A program made the position numbers and the translations under genes. A stretch of DNA of 64,000 bases from Acidobacteriaceae bacterium (GTDB lineage Bacteria; Acidobacteriota; Terriglobia; Terriglobales; Acidobacteriaceae): NCBI GenBank assembly GCA_003134995.1, contig PLDC01000025.1, positions 399,588 to 463,587 on the forward strand. Direction: 5' to 3'. Under the pieces are notes generated by a model that had not been told where the DNA came from, made no database searches, and was given only the letters and a program-made list of their open reading frames with translations. Positions within the stretch are counted from its first letter, which is position 1, and each line of letters starts with the position of its first letter. This document shows positions 27,895 to 38,369 of the stretch, in pieces.

Positions 27895-29076
27895 ATGCCG
27901 CGATCAACAGTCATATGTGTTCTTTTGCTGGTTGGGACTGCCATTCCCAGCACGGCAAGGACGAAGATGCCTCCTGTGTTAGCTGCTTGCTCGGCATTTG
28001 CTCCTGATGGCACTTCCGCGATGGCTACTATCATGGGGGATACGCTCGAACTGACGGTAGCGGAGGTGTCCGCCCAGAACTCGAAGCTGACGTTGCCGCT
28101 GAAACATCGAGCGCAGCAGTCGCAACTTGATAACCCCGCCGACCGCTGGCGCGTCTACAACTGCTCACTCTTCTTCAATAGCACGAGCGGTTTGGTCGCC
28201 GTGGGTATTACGACAGAGTCCGAGCCGCCCCAAAGGCTTCAGGTCGCAGTTGCCGATTTTAGGACGGCGAAGTGGCTCTCCGACTTCGATGTTGAACCCC
28301 GCAAAGAATTGGGTTCAAGAACGAATCTGGCTGGTTTTCTCAGGGACACAGACTCAGTTGTCGTCATTCGAAACTGGAATTCTCCAGAAAGCGAATCCCT
28401 TGCAACACTTTTGTTCAGCACACGTGGAGAGCAACTCCCGACTCAGGCTCCAGTTCGGGCGTTGTCGGAAACTACCTTACCCTTTTACGCAGACCCCCAT
28501 AACAATCGGCTCTGGGTATTCCACTGCACCGTAATTTCGGCACGCGCCTCCCAGCAGCCATTTTGCCCAATCGATGAGACGAACTTGACTGGGGAACAAG
28601 CGCTGAGCGCGAAATTCGACCCAAGCCGTTCAGGACTAAAACGCACCGACCTTTGGGAGCTGCCACATACGTTCGCAGCGCCTGACCAGAACACTGTCCT
28701 GATTGCAGGAAGCGATACGGTGTGGAGAGTGGACATGGACACACAGCGATTGACACGCTTCGTTTTACCTCATGACCACTTTCTGAAATGGAATTTCGAG
28801 CACGATGGAACTATCTCCCCTGATGGGGCTGTCTTCGGCTTCCTGTTCGGCCAATATAGAATCGCGTTCCCGTACATCGTCGATAATTATGTCTCCGAAG
28901 GCGATGACGTTGTGGTTTTGCAGGTCAACCCGCTGCAGTTGCTGGGGGTCATAAAGCGCGATGGAGTGAAATACACAAGAGGGCTGTCGATTGACCATCG
29001 AAACGGCAAGACGACAGTTCTCGCGTACCGACAAAACCACTGGGAGCGTCACGACTCTCCTGACATTCAGCCCTGA
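27895..29076 (+). CDS. Exported protein of unknown function, propeller-like
   Basis: I do not recognise this 393-residue protein. It has a signal peptide (CVLLLVGTAIPSTA). The mature part is beta-rich with repeated patterns such as SVVVIRNW, NNRLWVFHC and DTVWRVDMD, suggestive of a degenerate beta-propeller. The ATG at 27895 places the signal peptide at the N-terminus; an in-frame ATG at 27838 would add 19 polar residues. Base composition appears slightly less GC-rich than in the neighbours. It is bracketed by non-coding spacers of about 250 and 110 bp and seems to be transcribed alone. Confidence 0.6.
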   Translation: MPRSTVICVLLLVGTAIPSTARTKMPPVLAACSAFAPDGTSAMATIMGDTLELTVAEVSAQNSKLTLPLKHRAQQSQLDNPADRWRVYNCSLFFNSTSGLVAVGITTESEPPQRLQVAVADFRTAKWLSDFDVEPRKELGSRTNLAGFLRDTDSVVVIRNWNSPESESLATLLFSTRGEQLPTQAPVRALSETTLPFYADPHNNRLWVFHCTVISARASQQPFCPIDETNLTGEQALSAKFDPSRSGLKRTDLWELPHTFAAPDQNTVLIAGSDTVWRVDMDTQRLTRFVLPHDHFLKWNFEHDGTISPDGAVFGFLFGQYRIAFPYIVDNYVSEGDDVVVLQVNPLQLLGVIKRDGVKYTRGLSIDHRNGKTTVLAYRQNHWERHDSPDIQP

Positions 29077-29187
29077 CCCGAGGACTTGTAGCACACCTCA
29101 CTTGGCGTAGGGTCGCCATAGTCACAAGGGCGAGCGGGTCGTTGAGATCATCCGGGGTAGAAGGTTTGCAGAGCATCCGCGTCCAAA

Positions 29188-29979
29188 CTACCTAAGCATC
29201 AGCCGCTCGATATCGCGCGCCTTGCCGGTTTTCTCGTCGCAGTCGATCACCACGGCGCACAGACGTACATCTCCCGTGGCTGGCTCGAAGCGTACCGGCA
29301 TGCCGTTGAGAAACTTGCTGACCACGAGTTCTTTCTTCACGCCGATCACGCCGTCGTAAGGGCCGGTCATGCCTACGTCGGTTACGTAGGCTGTTCCGTT
29401 GGGCAGAACGCGCTCATCGGCTGTAGGGACGTGCGTGTGCGTGCCTACGACTGCGGTTACGCGACCGTCGAGATACCAGCCCATAGAAATCTTCTCGGAA
29501 GTTGCTTCGGCGTGGAAGTCCACGAAGATGATCTGGGCTTCGATCTTCTTTAACAGTTGGTCGGCGACGCGGAAGGGATCGTCATTCGACGCCATGAACA
29601 CGCGCCCTTGCAGGTTGATCACCGCGTAAGGGATTTTGGCCTTCTGACCTTCATACACGCCCCAGCCGGGCATATCCGCAGGATAGTTTGCGGGACGAAG
29701 CACGCGGCGCTGCGGACCGTGGCCATTGCCTTCGATCATCTGGAAGTAATCGAGGATTTCGCGCTTATCCCAGACATGGTTGCCGGTGGTGATGACGTCG
29801 ATGTTCAGCTCGAACAGTTCCTCAGCCAGCGCTGGAGTGATGCCGAAACCAGCGGCCGAGTTTTCTCCGTTGGCGATGATGAGATCGATGGCGTGGTCGC
29901 GGACGATGCCGGGCAGCCGGTCTTTTACGATGGTCCGTCCGGGCCGTCCGAAGATGTCGCCGATGAAGAGGATGCGCAT
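29188..29979 (-). CDS. YmdB-like metallophosphoesterase
   Basis: This 263-residue calcineurin-like phosphoesterase of the YmdB/TIGR00282 type hydrolyses 2',3'-cyclic nucleotides in studied members. The metal-binding motifs are MRILFIGDIFG, IANGENSAAGFG, TTGNHVWDK, VDFHAEATSEK and GTHTHVPTAD. The start is set at the ATG at 29979, directly before the beta1 strand and GDIFG; an upstream start at 30021 would add 14 residues not found in the family. It lies between an exported unknown and a TCCGCG-type repeat. Confidence 0.88.
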   Translation of the reverse strand: MRILFIGDIFGRPGRTIVKDRLPGIVRDHAIDLIIANGENSAAGFGITPALAEELFELNIDVITTGNHVWDKREILDYFQMIEGNGHGPQRRVLRPANYPADMPGWGVYEGQKAKIPYAVINLQGRVFMASNDDPFRVADQLLKKIEAQIIFVDFHAEATSEKISMGWYLDGRVTAVVGTHTHVPTADERVLPNGTAYVTDVGMTGPYDGVIGVKKELVVSKFLNGMPVRFEPATGDVRLCAVVIDCDEKTGKARDIERLMLR

Positions 29980-30056
29980 GGGATGCTTGGCCGACCTCGC
30001 GCCAAACTTTGATGGTAACACGCAAAAATACGCCGGCTCTTTTCACCTTAGTGAGA

Positions 30057-30118
30057 ACTTCGAAGAGATTTTTATCGCGGAGTTCGCGGAGAACGTCCGC
30101 GGAGGACTCGGAGAGGTG
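30057..30118. repeat. TCCGCGGA/CGCGGAG dispersed repeat
   Basis: This spacer consists of tandem-like GCGGAG units (ATCGCGGAGTTCGCGGAGAA, CGTCCGCGGAGGACTCGG). It belongs to the same family as 14918-15032 and 50165-50215. Confidence 0.5.
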
Positions 30119-30119
30119 C

Positions 30120-31643
30120 TTAGGGACCGGCCAGTTCTGCCGTCCGCAGAAAATCATAATTGCCCGCCGGATTCAATTTCAGATTCACGACACGCTTGTT
30201 GTGCACGAGAACGTTATCGAGATACCAGAGATCAATGTAAGGCAGATCTTCGGCAAGAATGCTTTGCAGTTCGGCATAGACCGGCTTGCGCTTGGCGGGA
30301 TCGACTTCACGGCGGCCTTGATCAATCAGCGCATCCACCTTTGGATTCGAGTAAAAGCCGCGATTGGCGCCGTTTGGCGGGAACCGCGATGAGTGGAAAC
30401 ACAAGGTGAAGATATCGGGATCTTCGTTGCCTCCGATCCAGCGCAGGCCGTAGAGCTGGAATGCCCCGTGCGTTACATCGGAGAAGAATGTTGCGAATTC
30501 AAAGCTGCGTATGTCGAGTGCGATCCCGACCTCGCGCAACTGCTGCTGCATAACGGCAACCATCAGGCGCGTATTTTCGTCGGTGGAAGTTTTCATGGTG
30601 AGGCGGAAGCGCACGCCGTTGATCGCGGGATATCCGGCGGCGTCGAGCAACGCCTCAGCTTTTGCTGGGTCGTGGTCGTAGGGCGGAACGTCCCCGTAGT
30701 AAGCCCAACTTTGCGCGGGAAGAATGCTGCGAGCCGGCTGCGCCTCGCCGCGCCACAGATATTCGATCATCGGACGGCGGTCGAGAGCGTAAGCGATCGC
30801 CCGCCGCACACGTGCGTCTTTCAGAATCGGATCGCGCAGATTGAATCCTAAATACGCGAGGACTGTGCCAGGAGCCCTTTCGACGGCTAGCGCCGGATCG
30901 CGCTCCAGAGTGATGACAGTATCTGGAGTGAGCGCATTGATCGCAGCGTCGCCGCTGCCCTTGCGAAGTTCAAGCGCGCGCGTGGTTGCGTCAGGAACTA
31001 CCGCGAAGCGCACGCGCGCCAGTTTCGGCTTCTCGGCCCAGTAGGCGGGGTTGCGCTCGATGACCACTTCCTTGTCGGTCTCGGCGCTGACGAACTGGAA
31101 CGGCCCGGAGCCGATCGGATGCGCCGTCATTTCATTGCCGCTGCCGTAGGGCACAATGCCGATCGCGCCGGCGGAGACGTTCCACAGCAACGCGGCGTCC
31201 GGTTCTTTCATATGGAAGATCACGGTGAAGTCATCGGGTGCGTCGATGCGATCGACGAAGCGATATGTTGCTGTCTTGGTGCTGCGAATCTTGCCGGTCA
31301 GCAGGGAATCGAAGGTCCACTTTACATCGCGGGAGGTGAGCGGGCGGCCATCATGAAATTTCACGCCCTGATGAAGGTGAAAGATGTAAGTCTGCGGGTC
31401 GGGGATTTCCCAGCGCTCCGCGAGGCCGGGAGCAACGTCGAGGTGATCGCCGCGGGAGAGCAGGTCGTCGAAGATCAGATTGTAGATGCGCTGCGATTGC
31501 GCGTCCTGGCCTACTCGCGGGTCGAGATTTGTCGGGCTCGATTCAATGATCATCACCAACGTGCCGGGATTAGGCTTCGTGGAGCATGAGAGCAGAGATA
31601 AGGTTAACGCAAGCGCGGCGAACGCGGACGAGACGCGAAGCAT
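30120..31643 (-). CDS. Family 5 ABC substrate-binding lipoprotein (peptide/nickel type)
   Basis: This 507-residue protein has a lipoprotein signal with lipobox LLSC. The mature part is a family 5 solute-binding protein: ESSPTNLDPR near the start, IYNLIFDDLLSRGDHLDVAP, WTFDSLL and DPVVRRAIA-like KDARVRRAIAYALDRR. Members bind peptides, nickel or other small solutes. No permease or ATPase genes lie beside it, so it is an orphan here. The start at 31643 overlaps the stop of the upstream DUF1697 gene by one base, suggesting coupling with that operon; an earlier start at 31691 would bury the lipoprotein signal. Confidence 0.85.
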   Translation of the reverse strand: MLRVSSAFAALALTLSLLSCSTKPNPGTLVMIIESSPTNLDPRVGQDAQSQRIYNLIFDDLLSRGDHLDVAPGLAERWEIPDPQTYIFHLHQGVKFHDGRPLTSRDVKWTFDSLLTGKIRSTKTATYRFVDRIDAPDDFTVIFHMKEPDAALLWNVSAGAIGIVPYGSGNEMTAHPIGSGPFQFVSAETDKEVVIERNPAYWAEKPKLARVRFAVVPDATTRALELRKGSGDAAINALTPDTVITLERDPALAVERAPGTVLAYLGFNLRDPILKDARVRRAIAYALDRRPMIEYLWRGEAQPARSILPAQSWAYYGDVPPYDHDPAKAEALLDAAGYPAINGVRFRLTMKTSTDENTRLMVAVMQQQLREVGIALDIRSFEFATFFSDVTHGAFQLYGLRWIGGNEDPDIFTLCFHSSRFPPNGANRGFYSNPKVDALIDQGRREVDPAKRKPVYAELQSILAEDLPYIDLWYLDNVLVHNKRVVNLKLNPAGNYDFLRTAELAGP

Positions 31644-32206
31644 CAAAGGCAATCCTGACACATCTGGTGCAGGCTGTTGACAGTTTTCCAATTACGCATA
31701 GTAGTGACGACCGCCAAGATTCGATCAACGGGCTTCTTCATTAGGATACTTCCGGAGACTCCATTAGGGAGGTAGAAGTAAAGTTCTCTGTCGATGGAGC
31801 GGCACCGGTCTGGCGCGGCGATCAGATCTGACAACTTTTTCAAAGCCGACGGAACCGGAACCTCGGACAGAAACATGACGTGAAGTTTTTCTGGATCCAT
31901 CTTTTCATTGACGGACTCGCGATCGTTCAAGAACGGATTACGTTCAATCGCTTTGGCCATTTCTTCGCTGCTTCGTGAAATAACAGAAACCGAAAAACCA
32001 AAGTCGCTGACGATCTTCTCTTCAATTTTCTTCGACAGGACGGATGTAGGAGTCTTCTTGGTCTTGAAGACTACATTTCCGCTTTGGATGTAGGTCTTGA
32101 CCTGCTCGAAGCCCAGGGCTTCGAACGACTTTCGAAGATCGTCCATCTTGATTCGCTTGTGCGGGCCAATGTTGATTCCGCGAAGCATTGAGATGTAAAT
32201 CGGCAT
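31643..32206 (-). CDS. DUF1697 family protein
   Basis: This 187-residue protein matches DUF1697 (MPIYISMLRGINIGPHKRIKM, LGFEQVKTYIQSGNVVF). The family's function is unknown; members are small cytoplasmic alpha/beta proteins. The start is placed at the ATG at 32206, seven bases after the anmK stop, because the family begins at this motif. The 3' end is coupled to the solute-binding protein gene. It is the third gene of a probable nagZ-anmK-DUF1697-SBP run. Confidence 0.8.
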   Translation of the reverse strand: MPIYISMLRGINIGPHKRIKMDDLRKSFEALGFEQVKTYIQSGNVVFKTKKTPTSVLSKKIEEKIVSDFGFSVSVISRSSEEMAKAIERNPFLNDRESVNEKMDPEKLHVMFLSEVPVPSALKKLSDLIAAPDRCRSIDRELYFYLPNGVSGSILMKKPVDRILAVVTTMRNWKTVNSLHQMCQDCL

Positions 32207-32213
32207 AGGAAGT

Positions 32214-33386
32214 CTACGGATAAGAAATCTTACCAAGGACTGCCGCGCGCTTCGCTCCAGTTGCCGAAGGAATGTTGGACGCACGCCGGTGCCAGGTTTC
32301 GTGCGCGAGAACGGCGAAGGCCACAGCCTCCTTCGCCGCTGACGGCAAGCCGAATTCGTCGGAAAATCGCAGCCGCAATCCTAGCGGCGCGAGTTCGCGG
32401 GCTAACATCGATACCAGCGTGGAGTTTCTTGCTCCTCCGCCGGAAAGAATCATTTCATGAAACGCCGGCTTGCGTGTGGAATGTGACTTATTTATGACGA
32501 ACCGGAGTACCGCATCGGTAATCGAGGTCGCAGTCAACGCAGTAGCTGTTGCGACGACATCTTGTTTTCGGCACCGTCCGCATCTCCGAAGAAAGTCGCG
32601 CACAAACTCGCGACCGAATTCCTCGCGCCCCGCGGTCTTGGGAGGTCGTTTCTTGAAGAAAGCTCGCTGTAAAGTTTTCCGAACGACTTCCTCGAGTACC
32701 GTCCCGGAAGCTGCGATTTTACCGCCGCGGTCGAACGGCTGGCCGAATAATTTGTCGGTGACCGCATCGATCACCATGTTGCCGGGACCGGTGTCGAAGG
32801 CGAATACATCGGCCGGGGCTGCGCCAGCGGGGATGGCGGTAAGGTTCGCGATGCCGCCGATGTTTTGCACAATTCGGCCCACACGCGCGTCGCGGAAGAG
32901 CATGTAGTCTAGAAAAGGAACAAGCGGCGCACCTTTACCGCCGGCCGCCATATCGGACGGACGAAAATCCGAAACCACGGGCGCTCCGACTCTCGCCGCG
33001 ATGATCGCTGCCTCTCCGGTCTGCCACGTGGCTGCCAGTTTGCGCCCGAGAAAGCGCTGCGGCTCGCCTTGATGATAGAGCGTTTGCCCGTGGCAGCCGA
33101 CTAGATCCACCTTGACGCGGACCTGGCGCTCGGTGGCGAGCACGGTTTCGGCATATAGTTCGCCCAGCAAGAAATTCAGCCGCGACAGATCGGCTACGCT
33201 GGCTTGCGGAGCGTTCATCGCGGCAAGCACCGCTGCGCGAACTTTCCTCGGGTAAGGGTATTCGGCATGCCCAAGTAATTTGAAGCTTGTGGGCGAACGC
33301 GCTTCGATTCGCACCAGTGCCACGTCGACGCCATCGGCTGAAGTCCCGCTCATCACTCCGGCCACGATCATGGATTTCTTCTTCAT
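32214..33386 (-). CDS. anmK: Anhydro-N-acetylmuramic acid kinase
   Basis: AnmK cleaves and phosphorylates 1,6-anhydroMurNAc to MurNAc-6-phosphate during peptidoglycan recycling. The 390-residue protein has the ASKHA features of the family: AGVMSGTSADGVDVAL, GCHGQTLYHQG, SDFRPSDMAAGGKGAPLVP and FDTGPGNMVIDA. Its start overlaps the nagZ stop by a base, so the two are coupled, and the pair forms a recycling unit with NagZ supplying anhydroMurNAc products. Confidence 0.95.
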   Translation of the reverse strand: MKKKSMIVAGVMSGTSADGVDVALVRIEARSPTSFKLLGHAEYPYPRKVRAAVLAAMNAPQASVADLSRLNFLLGELYAETVLATERQVRVKVDLVGCHGQTLYHQGEPQRFLGRKLAATWQTGEAAIIAARVGAPVVSDFRPSDMAAGGKGAPLVPFLDYMLFRDARVGRIVQNIGGIANLTAIPAGAAPADVFAFDTGPGNMVIDAVTDKLFGQPFDRGGKIAASGTVLEEVVRKTLQRAFFKKRPPKTAGREEFGREFVRDFLRRCGRCRKQDVVATATALTATSITDAVLRFVINKSHSTRKPAFHEMILSGGGARNSTLVSMLARELAPLGLRLRFSDEFGLPSAAKEAVAFAVLAHETWHRRASNIPSATGAKRAAVLGKISYP

Positions 33387-34510
33387 TATTTGCGTGGAAG
33401 CTGTACCTCTTCATGATTCAGAGCTTTCAGACGCACTTGCTCGCCGAATTCCCAGAGCTTGCGAGAAAGCTTTTCAACTGTTGCGGCGAACGTTGGTTTT
33501 GACTGGCGCAAAATCTTCGCTGACTTCTTCTTGAATGCCAGCACTCGTCCCGCAGCTTTTTCGGCGAGCTTGGCGAACGTCACGTCTTTCTCTGCGGTCT
33601 TTACCAATTCTTCGTAAGCCTGCACAACATGGTCTTCGCGATGACAGACCAGGCACATATCTCCACCCACGCGAATGTGTTCGACCGCTGCCTCGCCTAT
33701 CGGAGCCGCCGCCAAGACTCCGCCCATCTCGAGATCGTCCGACACGACCAGATTGCGATAGCCGAGGCGCTTGCGCAGAATATCGGCGATCCACACTTTC
33801 GAAAGCGATGCTGGAGTCTGATCGCGCGTGACCTGCGGATATGCTGCGTGCGCGATCATCACCATCGGCATCTGAGCGCGAAGCGTGCGATAAGGGAGCA
33901 GGTCCTCGGCCCAAAGCTTTTTCAGAGGCTTCTCGATTACGGGTAGAGCGTGATGGCTGTCGAGTTTGCCCTCGCCCAGGCCGGGGAAGTGCTTGCCGCA
34001 TCCCAGCACACTTGCGGCACGCAACCCAGCGAGAAATTCACGCGCATAGGTGATTGTTTCGCGTGGATTCATGGAGACTACTCTGGAACCCATCACGGCG
34101 CTCGAAGCTTCGAATGCCAGGTCGAGCACGGGTGCGAAGTCGACGTTGAACCCGAGCGCGAGGCAGTTTTCCCCGATCACTTCTCCATGCTTGCGGTAAA
34201 GTTTGCGGTCGCCGGTGGAGAAGACATCTGCAGCGGCGGGCGTTGGTCCGAGCAGGTCGCGAAAGCGATCTACGCTTCCGCCTTCGAGATCTACGCTCGT
34301 GAACAGTGGCATTGAAACGCACTTCTGACAGTCGCGCAGGAGTCGCCAGGTCTGCTCTGCATTTTTTATGTTTCGCGCAAACAGGATCACTCCTGCTGGC
34401 TGGAGCCGCTTGAGCAGGGAACTCAGGCGCGGCGTCATCTCGGCGCCGTCGAAGCCGACGATCAGCAGCTGGCCGATCGGAATATTTGAACGCTTGCTCT
34501 TGGCTGACAT
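33386..34510 (-). CDS. nagZ: Beta-N-acetylhexosaminidase, GH3 (NagZ-type)
   Basis: NagZ removes GlcNAc from anhydro-muropeptides in the cytoplasm. The 374-residue GH3 protein has the family motifs AGVILFARNI, SVDLEGG, CGKHFPGLGEGKLDSHH (catalytic-loop His) and VVSDDLEMGG (nucleophile Asp). No signal peptide is seen, which fits a cytoplasmic recycling enzyme. It is followed without gap by anmK. The length is slightly above that of minimal NagZ, with a C-terminal Lys-rich extension. Confidence 0.93.
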   Translation of the reverse strand: MSAKSKRSNIPIGQLLIVGFDGAEMTPRLSSLLKRLQPAGVILFARNIKNAEQTWRLLRDCQKCVSMPLFTSVDLEGGSVDRFRDLLGPTPAAADVFSTGDRKLYRKHGEVIGENCLALGFNVDFAPVLDLAFEASSAVMGSRVVSMNPRETITYAREFLAGLRAASVLGCGKHFPGLGEGKLDSHHALPVIEKPLKKLWAEDLLPYRTLRAQMPMVMIAHAAYPQVTRDQTPASLSKVWIADILRKRLGYRNLVVSDDLEMGGVLAAAPIGEAAVEHIRVGGDMCLVCHREDHVVQAYEELVKTAEKDVTFAKLAEKAAGRVLAFKKKSAKILRQSKPTFAATVEKLSRKLWEFGEQVRLKALNHEEVQLPRK

Positions 34511-34569
34511 GTTAAATGGCGAACGACCCTCGAACCTTCATTCCTCCGCGTACTCTGCGTCCTCTGCGC

Positions 34570-37251
34570 TTAGATTTCTTTCTTCAATTCCGCCAGCAGG
34601 TTCAGTGCCTCCAGCGGCGTGAGCCGGTTCAAGTCTACTTCGCGCAGCTTCTCTAAAACCGGTTGCGAGAGCGGCGTGAAGATCGTTAATTGCGTCGGCG
34701 GAGGAGTAGCGCCGGGCGAAAGATGGTCCGTTGCAAGGCGCTCCACGGATTCATGCTCGGCGAGCACCTCTCGCGCGCGTGCGATTACTTCATTCGGCAG
34801 GCCAGCCAACTTGGCGACTTCAATGCCGTAGCTGCGATCGGCCGCTCCGGGTTCAACTTTGCGCAGAAAAACGATTCCGCCTCCGGTTTCTTTAACCGAG
34901 ACGTGATAGTTCTTTACGCCTGCAAGCTGCTCGGCCAGTTCTGTCAGCTCGAAATAGTGCGTGGCGAATAGGGTCTTCGCCCGCACCCTGGCGTGCAGAT
35001 ACTCGATGGCGGCCCAAGCAATCGCGAGACCGTCATAAGTCGAAGTGCCTCGACCCACCTCATCTAGAAGAATTAAGGATCGCGGCGTTGCCGTGTGGAG
35101 AATCGCTGCCGTCTCCGTCATCTCTACCATGAATGTAGATCGGCCGCGGGCAAGATTATCGCTTGCGCCGATGCGGGTGAAAACGCGGTCGACCACGCTG
35201 AGGCGCGCTGAACGGGATGGAACGAACGATCCCATCTGCGCGAGAATCACGATCAGCGCAGTCTGTCGCAGGTAAGTAGACTTGCCACCCATGTTCGGCC
35301 CAGTCAGCAGCAGAATCGTGTGCGTGGTTGCATTCAGATAAAGATTGTTGGGGACGAAGCGATCGCTGCCTCCGGCCATTTCTTGATGCTCGATTACCGG
35401 ATGGCGGCCCTCGACGATTTCGAGATCGCCGGCATCACCATCCGTCGATGCTATCAATAGCGGTCGACAGTAATTCCGTAGCGCCGCGATGTGCGCCAGC
35501 GAAGCGAGCACATCGACCTCAGCCAGGGCCAGCGCGGTTTGACGGATTCGTTTTGCCTCGAATGCGATCGCGGTGCGTAACTCAGTGAACAGCCTCCGTT
35601 CGATTTCGACAATCTTTTCCTGCGCGTCGAGAATCTTGGCCTCATACTCTTTCAACTCAGGAGTAGTGAATCGCTCCGCGCCAACAAGAGTCTGTTTGCG
35701 CTCATAATCCTGCGGAACCAGATGCAGGTTCGGCTTCGAAACCTCAATGTAGTAGCCGAAAATAGAATTGAATTTCACCTTGAGCGAAGTGATTCCGGTG
35801 CGGCCGCGCTCGCGCTGTTCGATCTGCGCCAGCACTTGCTTGCTGTTGCGGGAGAGCTCGCGCAGTTCGTCCAAATCGCGATCTACGCCCGCGGCAATGA
35901 CACCGCCGTCGGCGAAACTCAGCGGCGGTTCCGGCACAATTGTGGTGTCGATGCGGGAACGCAGATCACCGAGCTCGTCGAGTGATCCATGCAGAGCCTT
36001 CAGCCGCTCTGCCGACAAGCGTGCGACTGCGGCTTTAATGGCGGGAATCTTTTTGAGCGACGAGGCCAAAGCAAGTACATCGCGCGGGTTCGCCGCCTCG
36101 AGCGTTACACGGCTCAAAAGGCGCTCCAGGTCGAGCACGCCATCAAGCGCGCGGCGGAGTTCTTCGCGCGCGATGGTATTCTTCACGCCAGATTCCACAG
36201 CATCCAGGCGGGCGTTGATTTCTGCGAGATCGAGCGACGGCCGCAGCAACCATGCGCGCAGCAGGCGCTTGCCCATGGGCGTAACCGCAGCGTCGATCGA
36301 GCGAAACAGAGTAATGCCCGCGTCCGTTCCGGCAAACAGCGGTTCAATCAATTCGAGATTGCGAACTGTCACCGCATCAAGCACGAGACAATTCTGCCGC
36401 TCGTACCAGCCAATGCGATCGACGTGATCAAGCGATCCGCGCTGCGTCGAGCGCACATAATAGAGAATCGCGCCCGCAGCAGCCGCAGCAGCCGTATGTC
36501 CCGCCAAGCCAAATCCCTCAAGCGACAAAACTCCAAAATGATTTTCGAGGAGTGGAATCGCGTGGTCGGGAGCGAAGATCCAGTCGTCCAGCGGAGTCTC
36601 GGCACACGCGCTCCCCGCTGCGCGCGGCTGAGGCGTTTGCGTTGGCAAAGGCTGAGTCAGCAATGGCCGGCTCGTCCTGGCATTAAACAGCGGCGCTGCC
36701 GAGCCATACAGCAACTCTTTCGGCCGCAGTTGCTCTAGTTCTTCCTGCACTCGCCGCAGAGCGCCTTCGCCGGAGAACTCCGTCGCGCGAAATTCGCCGG
36801 TGGAAAGATCGAGGGCCGCGAACCCTACGCGCTCGCCGACCTGAGCCAGGGCGGCCAGGAAATTATTCTCCTCGGAGCCGAGCAGAGAATCGGCTGCCGT
36901 TCCGGGCGTGACTACGCGTGTCACCTCGCGCCGCACCAGCTTTGTCCCGATCTGTTTCTTCACGAGCCGTGCATCCTCCATCTGCTCACAGATGGCTACT
37001 TTGAAGCCTTTGCGGATGAGCTTGCCGATGTAGCCTTCGGCTGCGTGGTGCGGCACGCCACACATGGGTACGGCGATGCCCTTTTCTTTGTTGCGCGACG
37101 TCAGCGTAATCTGCAGCTCTTTAGAGGCGACGATGGCGTCGTCGAAGAAAAGTTCGTAGAAGTCGCCCAAGCGAAAAAACAATAGCGCAGTCGGATGCTC
37201 TTTCTTGACGGCTGCATATTGCCGCATTAGCGGTGTGGACGGCTCGGTCAT
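34570..37251 (-). CDS. mutS: DNA mismatch repair protein MutS
   Basis: This 893-residue protein recognises mismatches. Domain I begins [20 protein letters not shown] with the mismatch-reading motif GDFYELFF. The clamp and lever region follows, then the ATPase with Walker [10 protein letters not shown] and the [14 protein letters not shown] box. A helix-turn-helix tail ([12 protein letters not shown]) ends it. The length is normal for MutS1, and mutL is not nearby. The start is the ATG at 37251. Confidence 0.97.
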   Translation of the reverse strand: MTEPSTPLMRQYAAVKKEHPTALLFFRLGDFYELFFDDAIVASKELQITLTSRNKEKGIAVPMCGVPHHAAEGYIGKLIRKGFKVAICEQMEDARLVKKQIGTKLVRREVTRVVTPGTAADSLLGSEENNFLAALAQVGERVGFAALDLSTGEFRATEFSGEGALRRVQEELEQLRPKELLYGSAAPLFNARTSRPLLTQPLPTQTPQPRAAGSACAETPLDDWIFAPDHAIPLLENHFGVLSLEGFGLAGHTAAAAAAGAILYYVRSTQRGSLDHVDRIGWYERQNCLVLDAVTVRNLELIEPLFAGTDAGITLFRSIDAAVTPMGKRLLRAWLLRPSLDLAEINARLDAVESGVKNTIAREELRRALDGVLDLERLLSRVTLEAANPRDVLALASSLKKIPAIKAAVARLSAERLKALHGSLDELGDLRSRIDTTIVPEPPLSFADGGVIAAGVDRDLDELRELSRNSKQVLAQIEQRERGRTGITSLKVKFNSIFGYYIEVSKPNLHLVPQDYERKQTLVGAERFTTPELKEYEAKILDAQEKIVEIERRLFTELRTAIAFEAKRIRQTALALAEVDVLASLAHIAALRNYCRPLLIASTDGDAGDLEIVEGRHPVIEHQEMAGGSDRFVPNNLYLNATTHTILLLTGPNMGGKSTYLRQTALIVILAQMGSFVPSRSARLSVVDRVFTRIGASDNLARGRSTFMVEMTETAAILHTATPRSLILLDEVGRGTSTYDGLAIAWAAIEYLHARVRAKTLFATHYFELTELAEQLAGVKNYHVSVKETGGGIVFLRKVEPGAADRSYGIEVAKLAGLPNEVIARAREVLAEHESVERLATDHLSPGATPPPTQLTIFTPLSQPVLEKLREVDLNRLTPLEALNLLAELKKEI

Positions 37252-37379
37252 GGGTTAAGTCAGAGTGCGCGCTTGGCGCGGATTATAACAAGTTCAAAGT
37301 AGCAAGGTTTCAAAGTTTCAACATCCCTGCACTTCGAAACCTTCTTGACGCAGCTTCTCCCTCAATGTTTAGCTGATAC

Positions 37380-38369
37380 ATGGAACTAAGGAAAGATCCC
37401 ATCACTCGCTCCTGGGTTATGACAGGAGATGACCTTGCCGATGGCGTGCCACGTCCTGAAACCGTCTGCCGTTTCTGCCCGGATTCCCCCAATCGCACGC
37501 AGGTGATCGCCGCGGCGCCCAACGCCGTGAGTTGGTCGGCGCAATCGGTAGTTCATCCCACGCCGCTCTACCACATCGAAGGCGAGCCCGGACGCCGCGG
37601 AGACGGCATTTACGACCGCATGAGTTCAGTGGGAGCGCACGAAGTTCTGGTGGAAAATCCCAGGCATGACCGCCAGCTCTGGCATGCCAGCGACGAAGAG
37701 ATCGGACAGTTCTTGCGCCTTGCCTCCGAACGCATTCTGGATCTTAAACGCGACCCGCGCGTGAAGTACGTCAGCCTGTTCAAAGATCACGGGCCCAACG
37801 CCGGGCAGGAATTTGCTCATCCCACTTCGCAACTGACCGCCACCATGTTTGTTCCGCGCCGAGTGCTTTACGAGCTGCGCGCAGGCCGCGAATATTTCCA
37901 AGCCAAAGAGCGCTGTGTCTTCTGCGACATTCTCGCCCAGGAGGAACGCCAGGCCACGCGCGTGATAGAAGCGCACGGCGATTACGTGGCTCTCGGTCCC
38001 TATGCCCCGCGCGTGCCCTACGAAACCTGGATCATCCCCCGTAATCACGATGCGTCGTTCGAGCGCACGGGATTATCCAAGCCGGGATTGCGAACGAATC
38101 TTGCGGCGCTGCTGCGGCGAACGTTGCAGCGGGTTCGAGCACTTACGGAAGGTTTCCATCTCGTGCTGCACACTTCCCCGAACAGTCTGCATCCCTCTAA
38201 GACTTTGGGTTATTGGAAGACGATTGATGACGACTACCACTGGCATATCGAGATCATGCCGGTCATCGCCGCCAAGGCTCGCTCCTACACGTTCAAAGAA
38301 GTTTACTATTCGCCGGTCAGTTCTGAGACCGCGGTGAAGCAACTGCGTGAGGCGAGGATCGATGGCTAA
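37380..38369 (+). CDS. GalT-family nucleotidyltransferase with HPT in place of HPH
   Basis: This 329-residue protein has GalT family build: N-terminal ELRKDPITRSWV, zinc-site CRFCPDSP, VGAHEVLVENPRHD, SLFKDHGPNAGQEFAHPTSQL, a second CVFCDI, and C-terminal HIEIMPVI. In classical GalT the HxH motif carries the nucleophilic His (HPHGQ or HSHSQ); here codons CAT CCC ACT TCG give HPTS, so the second His is Thr. Either the chemistry differs or it is not a uridylyltransferase, so no symbol is given. Its stop overlaps the start of the frameshifted VOC gene by eight bases. Confidence 0.82.
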   Translation: MELRKDPITRSWVMTGDDLADGVPRPETVCRFCPDSPNRTQVIAAAPNAVSWSAQSVVHPTPLYHIEGEPGRRGDGIYDRMSSVGAHEVLVENPRHDRQLWHASDEEIGQFLRLASERILDLKRDPRVKYVSLFKDHGPNAGQEFAHPTSQLTATMFVPRRVLYELRAGREYFQAKERCVFCDILAQEERQATRVIEAHGDYVALGPYAPRVPYETWIIPRNHDASFERTGLSKPGLRTNLAALLRRTLQRVRALTEGFHLVLHTSPNSLHPSKTLGYWKTIDDDYHWHIEIMPVIAAKARSYTFKEVYYSPVSSETAVKQLREARIDG

